Shown in pieces: positions 1-7,297 of a DNA stretch of 64,000 bases. The stretch is from Paenibacillus sp. (lineage in GTDB: Bacteria; Bacillota; Bacilli; Paenibacillales; Paenibacillaceae), in NCBI GenBank assembly GCA_031254035.1, contig JAIRVF010000069.1:1-64000 (forward strand). Reading direction: 5' to 3'. The position numbers and the translations under genes are program-made. Under the pieces are notes generated by a model. The model worked only from the letters and a program-made list of their open reading frames with translations, was not told the origin of the DNA and made no database searches. Numbering within the stretch: the stretch's first letter is position 1; each line of letters begins with the position of its first letter.

Positions 1-252
1 CCCGATGGCGTTCCCGGAGGGGAGCCGAGGAAGAACCGAGCACTACGCCCTATCCACCTTTATTGCTCCGCACCCCACGCACGCATGGAAGGTTCCCGAT
101 GGCGTTCCCGCAGGGGAGCCGAGGAAGAACCGAGCACTACGCCCTATCCACCTTTATTGCTCCGCACCCCACGCACGCATGGAAGGTTCCCGATGGCGTT
201 CCCCGGAGGGGAGCCGAGGAAGAACCGAGCACTACGCCCTATCCACCTTTAC
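1..252. repeat. 94-bp tandem repeat, about 2.7 copies
   Basis: Copies begin at positions 1, 95 and 189, so the period is exactly 94 bp. Copies 1 and 2 differ by about one base; copy 3 carries a one-base insertion (an extra C after GGCGTTCC) and stops near position 252. The left end is cut by the window edge, so more copies may exist. The array lies downstream, in minus-strand transcription, of the T-box terminator and upstream of the gene that leader controls. No convincing gene is encoded: the open frames seen here are products of the repetition. Confidence 0.9.
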
Positions 253-289
253 CATGCCACTCCCCCTCGCTCGCCAAACTTTCGGGTGT

Positions 290-345
290 CCAGAGGGCGG
301 CGCCCTCTGGGGTCCCCCTTTGGAAAAGGGGGATTTAGGGGGATT
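290..345. repeat. Two adjacent perfect palindromes plus short direct repeat
   Basis: Positions 290-310 form a 9-bp-arm palindrome (CCAGAGGGC, 3-nt loop, GCCCTCTGG). Positions 314-332 form an 8-bp-arm palindrome (CCCCCTTT, loop GGA, AAAGGGGG). The second is followed by the direct repeat GGGGGATTTAGGGGGATT. The block sits between the 94-bp repeats and the T-box terminator and looks like a dispersed REP-like sequence. Neither hairpin is followed by a T-run on either strand, so they are unlikely to be simple terminators. Confidence 0.7.
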
Positions 346-380
346 CGAAAAAGATCCGAAGAAGCTTCGAAAAACAAATA

Positions 381-410
381 AAGCCCCATCCCTAAAAAGG
401 GACGAGGCTT
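381..410 (-). terminator. T-box-controlled terminator hairpin
   Basis: On the minus strand a GC-rich stem (GCCTCGTCCC against AGGGATGGGGC, loop of T residues) is followed by a short T-rich tract. It lies a few bases downstream of the T-box sequence. That is the position of the terminator that competes with the antiterminator in this riboswitch class. Confidence 0.8.
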
Positions 411-740
411 CTGCTCGCGTGACCACCCTAGTTCCGTTCATGGGGCAAATTAAATCATGAGTCCCCTGAACGACTCCTCAAGTCCTCGCCTCAATAGCTT
501 CCCGCAGGAATACTTATTTTCAGCAAGGAGCCGATATAACGTTCGGCAGTTCGGTTCAGCTTACGCACGTTAGCAACCTAACGATTCAGCCTCACTTCTC
601 CGGGAGGATCTTCGGCTTCGGTCTGAACATTGGCTCTCAGCAATCGCCAACTCTCTGGAGAACATATCCCAAGCTTACTTATCCCATCATTGAATACATA
701 TACACACTGGTTTCCGTGCAATACACAACAAACCGATATG
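381..740 (-). promoter_or_regulatory. T-box leader, isoleucine specifier, presumably for ileS
   Basis: The conserved T-box sequence AGGGTGGTCACGCG is at 429-416 (minus strand), just before the terminator. Upstream is a Stem I that starts with AGAGAG and whose lower helix pairs GTTCTCC with GGAGAAG. The loop before GGAGAA reads GAAGATCCTCC, placing ATC (Ile) at 609-607 in the specifier position. Uncharged tRNA-Ile would stabilise the antiterminator and permit read-through. The controlled gene lies beyond the left edge; divIVA next to ileS is a known Bacillus-type order, so ileS is inferred. The distance from terminator to gene exceeds 375 nt and is filled by repeats, which is unusual. Confidence 0.88.
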
Positions 741-746
741 ACTATA

Positions 747-775
747 GTTATAGTCTTTTTCCACCCAAAAGTCAA
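747..775 (-). promoter_or_regulatory. Sigma-A promoter of the T-box leader
   Basis: TTGACT (775-770) and TATAAC (752-747) are separated by 17 bp on the minus strand. Transcription would start near 740, immediately before Stem I of the T-box leader. Confidence 0.75.
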
Positions 776-793
776 CCAAGCAGAAGCCTAGTA

Positions 794-1040
794 GTGAAAG
801 TTCAAAAAGATCGGTTTTCAGCACCAAGAAGGTTGAATGAAGCAAGGGGCTGAGGAGCAGAGCTACACGATTTCGTAGAAAACGACTTGTAAGCATATGC
901 CTGTAGTGAGTACGTGAGCACCTAAAATGTTTCCGGAGGAAACATACTTCGTAAGCATCTGCCCGGCTGAATCCAAGATTCGATGTCGAAGCTTCTTCCT
1001 AATTCACTTCGTGATCAAAAGCGGACTTTTTGAACAACCC
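794..1040 (-). mobile_element. MITE-like repeat, copy 1 (247 bp)
   Basis: In the minus orientation this aligns along its length with the copies at 41681-41970 and 54213-54426. It begins GGGTTGTTCAAAAAGTC and ends near CTTTTTGAAC, giving terminal inverted repeats of about 10 bp. Flanking 6-mers are near-identical direct repeats (TATTAG at 1046-1041, TACTAG at 793-788, one mismatch). The left duplication contains the divIVA stop codon TAG. It holds two internal hairpin modules, with palindromes at 927-945 (perfect) and 868-884 (imperfect), each preceded by a GCTTAC(G)AAG lead. It encodes no protein. No related transposase is visible in the window. Confidence 0.8.
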
Positions 1041-1544
1041 CTAATACACTTCATTTGCTTCCCGGATATCGAGGGCATCATTTGCAGATTCCAATGCATC
1101 CCAGCCATCTTGGCTCAGAAGCTCCAGCTGCGCTTCAACCAATGTCCGGAAACGGGTGCGGTAAATAGACGCCTGCTTTTTAAGTTCTTCCACTTCCATT
1201 GCAATTTTCCGCGACTTGGATAAAGATTCGTTTATAATGCGATCAGCATTTTTCTCAGATTCCTTAACGATCAGCTGCGCTTCCTTCTTCGCATTGTTTT
1301 TCACTTCATCCGCCGCTTCCTGGGCTACGATGATCGTTTTGGAAAGCGTTTCTTCGATATTGAGAAAATGGTCAAGTCTCTCCTGCAAGGAAATCATCTG
1401 GTTATGAAGTTCCTTGTTATCCCGGATTACACTCTCATAATCCTTGATGACCTGATCGAGGAATTCATTCACTTCATCTTCATCATAACCCCGGAGCCGG
1501 CGGGAAAATTCCTTGTTATGTATGTCCAGTGGCGTTAATGGCAT
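1041..1544 (-). CDS. divIVA: Cell division initiation protein DivIVA
   Basis: A 167-residue protein with the DivIVA N-terminal membrane-curvature domain (MPLTPLDIHNKEFSRRLRGY, residues 1-20) followed by a long coiled coil to about residue 150. In the family it marks negatively curved membrane at septa and poles and recruits Min proteins or the sporulation chromosome anchor. The start is supported by AGGAGG 8-9 nt upstream. It is the last gene of the ylm/sepF block. Its TAG stop is part of the duplicated target of the repeat element immediately downstream, so the insertion left the reading frame intact. Confidence 0.95.
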   Translation of the reverse strand: MPLTPLDIHNKEFSRRLRGYDEDEVNEFLDQVIKDYESVIRDNKELHNQMISLQERLDHFLNIEETLSKTIIVAQEAADEVKNNAKKEAQLIVKESEKNADRIINESLSKSRKIAMEVEELKKQASIYRTRFRTLVEAQLELLSQDGWDALESANDALDIREANEVY

Positions 1545-1699
1545 AGATGTGCACCTCCTAAGAATGTTCAGGTCTCCCTGTTATCAAACGGATCTGCAAT
1601 ACAAACCCACTTTGGATTGTATCGGCTGAAAAAAATCACTTTTTTAGTATTCGTTGAATAATTCATTTCGACAGGAAAAACTTATTTCCTGCTGGAAAT

Positions 1700-2488
1700 C
1701 TACACAAATTTACCTATTCTAACTCGGTAGCGTCCCTTTTTAGTTACGTCTCCCGCCTCCAGCACCTTGAAACGGCCAAATCCTTGCATGGAAACGACAT
1801 CTCCTTCTTTTAGCTGAGCCGAAGGATCTTCTACTGTTTTCCAGTTTATGCGACAGCGTCCCGCTCGAATCGGAATGAGCACTTTGCTCCGACTTAGACG
1901 GTACACATCGGACGCAATACCATCCAAACGCAAAGAAGCCACCGTAATATCAAGCATCTCCAAAGAGATTTTGCTTATACGTAACTGCTCAATTGGCAAA
2001 ATCTCACTTTGGACATGTATACGGTGCACCTGGTTTAGATTCATATCAAGAAATGTGCCGATCTCCTCGCAAACAACGGTGTGAGAACCATTCTCCAGCA
2101 CATGGATATCGCCTATTTTCGAGCGTTTAATGCCGAGTCCAAGAATGGATCCCATATAGTCTCCATGCTCCAAGGACAGAAATTTCTGGTCAATGGAATC
2201 AATACTTAGTACCTTCAGCTTCATATCTTCGCCACTTAAATCACGGTAATCCGGAGCGATCAGCGCCCGGCACCGTTCCGCTTGATCATGGCCGCCGTCA
2301 AAACGAACATGTACATCCGGATGACGGTTTACTAAAGATTCCACGATTACAATTTGTCTCGGATCCAGAAAATCCGTGAGCCTGCTTTCATGAAATTGAC
2401 CTGCGTTAACAATCCATTCCCATGCCCTGTCCACAAATTCACGCTCGTCCGGATTAAAATGCTCATATATATCTATTTTCATAGTCAT
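1700..2488 (-). CDS. ylmH: YlmH-type S4-domain RNA-binding protein
   Basis: 262 residues. The C-terminal part (about 180-250) has the S4 RNA-binding fold, with VLIPIRAGRCRINWKTV and the basic end KKGRYRVRIGKFV. The N-terminal two thirds match the YlmH body. Homologues bind ribosomal particles and have been linked to rescue of stalled 50S-peptidyl-tRNA complexes; the division link comes mainly from location. The gene begins just after the ylmG stop. Two ATGs (residues 1 and 3) are possible and neither has a strong ribosome binding site. Confidence 0.9.
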   Translation of the reverse strand: MTMKIDIYEHFNPDEREFVDRAWEWIVNAGQFHESRLTDFLDPRQIVIVESLVNRHPDVHVRFDGGHDQAERCRALIAPDYRDLSGEDMKLKVLSIDSIDQKFLSLEHGDYMGSILGLGIKRSKIGDIHVLENGSHTVVCEEIGTFLDMNLNQVHRIHVQSEILPIEQLRISKISLEMLDITVASLRLDGIASDVYRLSRSKVLIPIRAGRCRINWKTVEDPSAQLKEGDVVSMQGFGRFKVLEAGDVTKKGRYRVRIGKFV

Positions 2489-2493
2489 TCACT

Positions 2494-2760
2494 TTAAAAG
2501 AAAAATTTCAGAATCGTAATAACGCCCTGCTGAACAAATTGCAGAACAAAGATCGCAACAATCGGCGAGATATCAAGCATACCCATAATCGGGGGAATAA
2601 ACCGGCGGAACGGAGATAAGTAAGGTTCAACCAATTTACCCAAAAGCTCACCAATAAAGCTTTCTTGCAGGTTTGGAAGCCAGGACATAAGCACATAGAC
2701 AATAATCATATAAAAATAAATTTGAAACAGATACGACACAATCGTATATACATCGGTCAA
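2494..2760 (-). CDS. ylmG: YggT/YlmG family membrane protein
   Basis: 88 residues with two hydrophobic segments (about 7-27 and 65-85). They flank a conserved loop containing PYLSPFRRFIPPIMGMLDIS. This is the usual size and layout of the YggT family, which is found next to sepF in Firmicutes and cyanobacteria and is connected to division or membrane organisation. The exact role is unknown. It starts 7 nt after the sepF stop and is presumably translated from the same message. Confidence 0.9.
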   Translation of the reverse strand: MTDVYTIVSYLFQIYFYMIIVYVLMSWLPNLQESFIGELLGKLVEPYLSPFRRFIPPIMGMLDISPIVAIFVLQFVQQGVITILKFFF

Positions 2761-2767
2761 AACTGGT

Positions 2768-3217
2768 TCACCTCATTCTGTTGTATTCATGTTCATCAGC
2801 CAATATTTCTGTAATGGTGCCTGAAATTTCAACCGTATCCGGTGTGCACAAAAAGATGTTACCGCCAATCTTAGAAATGCTGCCACTTAAGGCGTAAACC
2901 GTACCGCTCAGAAAATCGATAATCCGCAGCGCCTGATCGGTGCGCACCCTTTGCAGATTCACGACTACCGACCGGTGCGAACGCAAATGATCGGCAATTT
3001 CCTGGGCTTCATCATATGAACGCGGCTCATGTAGGATGACCTTAACGTTTTTTTGTGAGTGAATGCTGACGACGTTATTTACTCTTTGGTTTTTACGTGT
3101 TTCCATCGGCGGAGTTTCAAATTCTTCTTCTTCAGCGGGGAGCTGCTCCCGCTCGACGATTTCCTCCTGCTCTTGCAAACCCAAAAAAGACATAAATTTA
3201 TTCATCACGCCCATCAT
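2768..3217 (-). CDS. sepF: Cell division protein SepF
   Basis: 149 residues. An N-terminal membrane-binding amphipathic stretch (MNKFMSFLGL) and an acidic linker lead to the SepF core at about 60-145 (NVKVILHEPRSYDEAQEIAD, GGNIFLCTPDTVEISG). The protein polymerises into rings that bundle FtsZ and tether it to the membrane. The start overlaps the yggS stop (ATGA at 3217-3214). The second ATG (3214) is better spaced from the AGGAGG, so the product may be one residue shorter. The acidic linker is longer than in B. subtilis as remembered. Confidence 0.94.
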   Translation of the reverse strand: MMGVMNKFMSFLGLQEQEEIVEREQLPAEEEEFETPPMETRKNQRVNNVVSIHSQKNVKVILHEPRSYDEAQEIADHLRSHRSVVVNLQRVRTDQALRIIDFLSGTVYALSGSISKIGGNIFLCTPDTVEISGTITEILADEHEYNRMR

Positions 3218-3906
3218 TCCTCCTCTTCTTTACCCACCAAAATGCTGCCTAAACGGATCCAAGTCGCCCCTTCCTCAACCGCAACTTCAAAATCGTTAGA
3301 CATGCCCATGGAAAGCTCTGTTAATGGCTCCTTTGTTACACCTGTCCGGTTTAGTTCATCCCTTAACTCACGTAGCCCCCTAAAGACAGCGCGGGTATTC
3401 TCCATCTGTTCCTCGAAAGGGGCCATCGTCATAAGGCCGATCACTTGAATATGGGGAAAACTTTGGATTTCCTTTAAAAAGGATGCTGCTTCCTCCGGTG
3501 CCAATCCGTATTTGGTATCTTCCCCGGAAATATTAACCTGCAAGAAGGTTTTAATTACCAACCCATGGCTAGCTGCGCTTTTCTCTAGTTCTTTGGCTAA
3601 TGATAGCCTGTCCAGAGAATGAATGTATTCAAACTTGCCGATTACATCTTTGACCTTATTGGTCTGCAAATGCCCAATGAAATGCCAAGTGCCGCGGTCA
3701 CCGAGGGTATCCCATTTTTCCTGCGCATTCTGCCAGCGGTTCTCACCCACATGCTTCAAGCCGCTACCCAACACTTTGTCTACCATCGCTGTAGATACGT
3801 ATTTGGTTACCGCAACAATATTCACCTCTTCAGCGGACCGGCCGCTGCGCAGGCATGCTTGTTCAATTCGTTTGTTGACTTCCTTTATTCGCTCTTCCAG
3901 ACTCAT
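3214..3906 (-). CDS. yggS: PLP homeostasis protein YggS/YlmE
   Basis: 230 residues, single-domain fold III PLP-binding barrel. The PLP lysine lies in VAVTKYVS near residue 35. Also present are the family motifs HVGENRWQNAQEKW, WHFIGHLQTNKVK and LSMGMSNDFEVAV, and a phosphate-binding end GATWIRLGSILVG. It binds pyridoxal phosphate and buffers its level; no catalytic reaction is established. AGAGGTGA lies about 7 nt before the ATG. It overlaps sepF by 4 nt and follows pgeF, the standard ylmD-ylmE-sepF order. Confidence 0.95.
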   Translation of the reverse strand: MSLEERIKEVNKRIEQACLRSGRSAEEVNIVAVTKYVSTAMVDKVLGSGLKHVGENRWQNAQEKWDTLGDRGTWHFIGHLQTNKVKDVIGKFEYIHSLDRLSLAKELEKSAASHGLVIKTFLQVNISGEDTKYGLAPEEAASFLKEIQSFPHIQVIGLMTMAPFEEQMENTRAVFRGLRELRDELNRTGVTKEPLTELSMGMSNDFEVAVEEGATWIRLGSILVGKEEEE

Positions 3907-3913
3907 GGAAGGC

Positions 3914-4768
3914 TCACCTCTCTTTTAAACCGATCCAACTAGCCATTCGTCCGGTTGTTCCCCCATCCTTGCGGTATGAGAAAAACAAGTCGTTGCGACA
4001 GCTCGTACAATAAGATGTACATTCGATATGAGTCGGCAATATTCCTGCTTTAATCATAATGTGTCGATTCATATCTTTCAAGTTAAGCATGTATTTCCCG
4101 TCTCTTTTTGCAGTGTACCAGTCTGAAATGGAGCGCTCTTCATTACCCAGGAAATCTTTTTCTAAATCATGGACAAAAGACATGACTTTCCCATCTACTT
4201 CATAACAACATGAACCAATCGACGGGCCAATTGCTGCCAAAATATCCTCGCACCGACTTCCAAAAGCCTCCTGCATCCGCTCCGTCATTTTGGCTGCAAT
4301 CCGGGCGACGGTCCCTTTCCATCCTGCATGAGCCAGCCCGACGGCCCCCTGCTTCGGATCATAGAAAAAAAGGGGTACGCAATCCGCATAAAAAGATGCA
4401 AGCAGTACACCTGGTACATTGGTCAGAAGTCCATCTGTGTCCTGAATGCCCGACTCCCGGTTCAAACTGCCCGCTCCCATCCGATTCTTGTCAATTATGG
4501 CAATTTCAGCACGGTGAACCTGTTCCCCGCATGTCCATGCATCAAGACGGAATCCGAGACTCTCGGCAACGAGCTTGCGGTTAGCAATCACGTCCTCCGG
4601 ATGATCACCGACATGGAATGCGCAATTTAGCGTATGATAAGGCGCTTGACCGACGCCTCCGTTTCTTCCTGTAAAACCCGCGCTGAGATCCTCACTTCTG
4701 CTCATCCAGGGCTCCAGCATAAAAAGTGCAGGCTGTCCTCCAATCTCTTTTAAGACAAACGGTTCCAT
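3914..4768 (-). CDS. pgeF: Purine nucleoside phosphorylase/laccase-domain protein PgeF (YlmD)
   Basis: 284 residues of the YfiH/LACC1 family. The metal-binding His/Cys set is visible: CGEQVHRAEI, SFYADCVPLFFYD, GLAHAGWKGT and the C-terminal CTSYCTSCRND. Family members show adenosine phosphorylase/deaminase-type activity and, in E. coli, edit misincorporated L-serine from peptidoglycan precursors. The latter fits a division and wall gene neighbourhood. GAGGTG lies 7 nt before the ATG. It is 7 nt from yggS and probably co-transcribed. Confidence 0.9.
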   Translation of the reverse strand: MEPFVLKEIGGQPALFMLEPWMSRSEDLSAGFTGRNGGVGQAPYHTLNCAFHVGDHPEDVIANRKLVAESLGFRLDAWTCGEQVHRAEIAIIDKNRMGAGSLNRESGIQDTDGLLTNVPGVLLASFYADCVPLFFYDPKQGAVGLAHAGWKGTVARIAAKMTERMQEAFGSRCEDILAAIGPSIGSCCYEVDGKVMSFVHDLEKDFLGNEERSISDWYTAKRDGKYMLNLKDMNRHIMIKAGILPTHIECTSYCTSCRNDLFFSYRKDGGTTGRMASWIGLKER

Positions 4769-4807
4769 TACATTTCACCTCGACTTCCAGTGTACCACAT
4801 CCGACCC

Positions 4808-5116
4808 TCACAAATCCCTGTAATTTCGATGGTACCATTCCTGGCGCTCCATAAAAGCCGAACCTATTTTTTCATTCTGTAGCAGCTCTTCCATTTTGAC
4901 CAATACCACATCCATGCCGATTTTGACGATATTGCTCCATGGAATGATTAAATCGGCCCCGCCGCCAAACAAACCTAAAAACTTACTATAGCTTGGCACG
5001 ACAATCGCATCAATCCGGCCTTGACGGAGATCGATCTCAAGGTCGCTGATTTGGCCGAGCCTTTTCCCATCTACTATATTGATGACATCCTTCGTTTGAA
5101 AATCGGATAATTTCAT
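4808..5116 (-). CDS. ylmC: YlmC/YmxH family PRC-barrel protein
   Basis: 102 residues from the preferred start. MKLSDFQTKDVINIVDGKRL opens a PRC-barrel-like fold that extends to about residue 80. The upstream frame continues to 5149, but the ATG at 5116 is chosen because GGTGGG sits 7 nt before it and the product then matches the family start. The family is linked to sporulating Firmicutes and lies next to sigG; the molecular role is unknown. The short C-terminal tail (MERQEWYHRNYRDL) is not obviously part of the barrel. Confidence 0.85.
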   Translation of the reverse strand: MKLSDFQTKDVINIVDGKRLGQISDLEIDLRQGRIDAIVVPSYSKFLGLFGGGADLIIPWSNIVKIGMDVVLVKMEELLQNEKIGSAFMERQEWYHRNYRDL

Positions 5117-5489
5117 ACTCATTCCCACCGCCTGATGATCTGAAATCAACGACCGCAGCCCCTTTTTCGTCAGTTATGATCCTCTCGTCCGCTTCTTTTG
5201 CCATATATGATCAGTATATGTTCGCTCTGGGCAAAATGCCCTCTTTTTTGGAATCCGTTATGAAAACCGGCCCAATACGAAATTAGTGCTTGCAATCGCG
5301 AGTTGATCGACAGTGGTATGCGAATCGTCCGGCAGACCAACAGAGAACATGAGTCTGGCAAGTTTTCATCACAAGCTGTAAATAATCTAAAAAGCGACCC
5401 TGCAACGGATCGCTTTGCTTTTATAGGATTTACAAGCATACTGTGAAAGCTCATGCAAAATCCCCAGTATTCAATTTTAAAATTCAGAT
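5117..5489. other. Intergenic region between sigG and ylmC
   Basis: A 373-nt gap. The only structure recognised is the sigG terminator hairpin at 5391-5416. An open frame at 5454-5170 (minus) overlaps that hairpin, lacks a ribosome binding site and resembles nothing known, so it is not called. No clear promoter for ylmC was found, though one is expected here. Confidence 0.5.
5391..5416 (-). terminator. Terminator downstream of sigG
   Basis: On the minus strand AAAGCGA pairs with TCGCTTT across a 12-nt loop. A short T-run (CGCTTTTTAG) follows, about 75 nt after the sigG stop. Confidence 0.6.
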
Positions 5490-6272
5490 CTACGACTTCA
5501 CATGTTTTTGCATCTGCTGAATGGCAGACTTCTCCAGTCGGGACACCTGAGCTTGGGAAATACCGATTTCATCGGCAACCTCCATTTGAGTCTTACCTTC
5601 AAAAAAACGCATGGAAAGAATCATTTTTTCCCGCTGCCCGAGTCTTTGCATAGCCTCTCGTAGGGCAATCTCTTCGATCCATAGAACATCCTTGTTCTTG
5701 TCGTCACTGATTTGGTCCATCACATAAATTGGATCGCCGCCGTCATGATAAATCGGTTCGAACAGCGATACCGGATCCTGAATGGCATCCAGAGCAAACA
5801 CGACATCTTCTTTCGGTACATTCAGCACCTCGGAAATTTCGAAAATCGTCGGCTCCCTTGAATTTTGGTTCGTTAAGGAATCGCGTACCTGCAGTGCTTT
5901 ATAAGCGATATCGCGCAGCGATCTTGAGACACGGATCGGATTGTTATCCCTCAAGTATCTGCGAATTTCTCCGATGATCATCGGAACCGCATAGGTCGAA
6001 AATTTTACGTTTTGCGACAAGTCAAAATTATCAATGGCCTTCATGAGTCCGATACAGCCTACCTGGAACAAATCGTCGACAAACTCCCCTCGATTGTTAA
6101 AGCGCTGGATCACGCTGAGCACCAGTCTCAAATTGCCGTTAACCAGCTTTTCTCTGGCTGATCGTTCGTTGTTTTGCTGTAAGTCATGGAACAATTCCCG
6201 CATTTCCACATTGGTTAGGACCGGTAATTTTGCGGTATCAACACCACAAATTTCGACTTTGTTTCGGGTCAT
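5490..6272 (-). CDS. sigG: RNA polymerase sporulation sigma factor SigG
   Basis: 260 residues. Region 2 is clear (NGNLRLVLSVIQRFNNRGE, DDLFQVGCIGLMKAID, VKFSTYAVPMIIGEIRRYLR). Region 4.2 ends GISQAQVSRLEKSAIQQM. It directs late forespore transcription. The ATG at 6272 is chosen because GGGAGGT lies 8 nt upstream and the N-terminus MTRNKVEICGVDT matches the family; nine upstream codons are ignored. It follows sigE by 78 nt and has its own sigma-F-like promoter, as expected for a gene switched on by SigF in the forespore. Confidence 0.96.
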   Translation of the reverse strand: MTRNKVEICGVDTAKLPVLTNVEMRELFHDLQQNNERSAREKLVNGNLRLVLSVIQRFNNRGEFVDDLFQVGCIGLMKAIDNFDLSQNVKFSTYAVPMIIGEIRRYLRDNNPIRVSRSLRDIAYKALQVRDSLTNQNSREPTIFEISEVLNVPKEDVVFALDAIQDPVSLFEPIYHDGGDPIYVMDQISDDKNKDVLWIEEIALREAMQRLGQREKMILSMRFFEGKTQMEVADEIGISQAQVSRLEKSAIQQMQKHVKS

Positions 6273-6306
6273 GATGATATACCTCCCAAGGAGAAACATT
6301 ACTGTA

Positions 6307-6335
6307 CATTATCTCCCTGGGGGCACATTTTATTC
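6307..6335 (-). promoter_or_regulatory. Sigma-F-like promoter of sigG
   Basis: On the minus strand GAATA (6335-6331) and GGAGATAATG (6316-6307) are 14 bp apart. The second element fits the remembered sigma-F/sigma-G -10 consensus GGnnAnAHTR at every defined position; the first matches GYATA at four of five. B. subtilis sigG is known to be SigF-dependent. Confidence 0.6.
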
Positions 6336-6350
6336 CTTGCAAAAAATTTA

Positions 6351-7073
6351 CTACACCATCTTGTTAAACTCTTTCCGGAGTCTCTTAATGATTCTTTTTT
6401 CGAGTCTCGATATATAGGATTGGGAGATGCCAAGCATATCCGCGACATCCTTTTGCGTCTTCTCCTCACCATCCTGAAGCCCGAAACGCAGTTCCATGAT
6501 TGTACGCTCCCGTTCCGTCAGCTTCTCGAGCGCCTTGTGCAGCAGCTTACGATCGACCTGTTCTTCGATATTGCGGTAAATCGTATCATTTTCGGTGCCA
6601 AGCACATCCGAGAGGAGGAGTTCATTACCGTCCCAATCGATATTCAGCGGCTCATCAAAAGAAACCTCGCTGCGGATTTTGCTGTTGCGGCGCAAATACA
6701 TCAAGATTTCATTTTCAATACAACGAGAGGCATAAGTAGCAAGCTTGATTTTTTTCTCGGGATCAAACGTATTAACCGCCTTGATTAAACCTATTGCTCC
6801 AATGGAAACGAGATCCTCAATATTGATACCGGTATTTTCGAATTTGCGGGCAATGTAGACGACCAGGCGCAGATTGCGCTCAATCAGCATGGATCGGATT
6901 GCTGCGTCCCCCGTTGAGAGCCGCTGCAGCAGGTATTCCTCTTCCTCCCGTGTCAACGGTGGAGGGAGAGCCTCACTGCCGCCGATATAGTAGATTTCTT
7001 CGCTTTTCAGTCCCAGCAGAAAAAGGAGCCTGTAATACTGCAACTGAGCTATCAATCGCCATTTCACTAGCAT
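6351..7073 (-). CDS. sigE: Sporulation sigma factor SigE (pro-form)
   Basis: 240 residues. The amphipathic pro-sequence (about residues 1-30, up to [16 protein letters not shown]) is the part removed by SpoIIGA. It is followed by region 2 ([38 protein letters not shown]) and region 4 ([19 protein letters not shown]). It controls early mother-cell genes. AGGAGG is 7-8 nt before the ATG. The SD is only 2 nt from the base of a 9-bp hairpin belonging to an array that separates sigE from its processing protease, an unusual arrangement. Confidence 0.96.
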   Translation of the reverse strand: MLVKWRLIAQLQYYRLLFLLGLKSEEIYYIGGSEALPPPLTREEEEYLLQRLSTGDAAIRSMLIERNLRLVVYIARKFENTGINIEDLVSIGAIGLIKAVNTFDPEKKIKLATYASRCIENEILMYLRRNSKIRSEVSFDEPLNIDWDGNELLLSDVLGTENDTIYRNIEEQVDRKLLHKALEKLTERERTIMELRFGLQDGEEKTQKDVADMLGISQSYISRLEKRIIKRLRKEFNKMV

Positions 7074-7088
7074 TTGTTGTCCTCCTAT

Positions 7089-7240
7089 AAGTTTCCCAAA
7101 GGGAAACTTTTCTTCGTAAGCATAAGCTTAAATTTCCCGAAGGGAAATTTGTCTTCGTAAGCATAAGCTTGAATTTCCCGAAGGGAAATTATCTTCGTAA
7201 GCGTAGGCTTAGTTTCCCAAAGGGAAATTTGTCTTCGTGG
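7089..7240 (-). repeat. Array of about 40-nt hairpin modules in the sigE leader
   Basis: Four palindromes with 8-9-bp arms and 3-nt loops are centred at about 7099, 7140, 7181 and 7220 (spacings 41, 41, 39). Three of the four are perfect, for example AAGTTTCCC/GGGAAACTT. On the minus strand each is preceded by GCTTACGAAG or a remnant of it, with AAGCTTAT between units. The same module (GCTTACGAAG, 2-5 nt, palindrome) occurs twice inside the MITE-like copies at 794-1040 and 41681-41970. The array fills the spoIIGA-sigE gap and ends 2 nt from the sigE Shine-Dalgarno sequence. The long open frame through it is repetitive and not a gene. Confidence 0.9.
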
Positions 7241-7297
7241 ATCCTCTTCTTCCTTTCCCTCCTTTTCTTTCCTTTTCGTTTTCACTTATTTTACTTA

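Noticed and set aside
5..460. Open frames across the 94-bp repeats
   Set aside because: All three frames stay open because the unit length is not a multiple of three and lacks stops; no start signal, no family resemblance, and they run into the T-box.
5170..5454. 94-residue open frame in the ylmC-sigG gap
   Set aside because: It has no ribosome binding site, overlaps the sigG terminator and resembles no family.
7089..7240. CRISPR array
   Set aside because: Units are 39-41 nt with palindromes and no distinct spacers, and there are no cas genes.
7085..7285. 66-residue open frame through the sigE-leader repeats
   Set aside because: The protein is merely the translation of the hairpin array and a purine-rich tract; the repeat explains the sequence.
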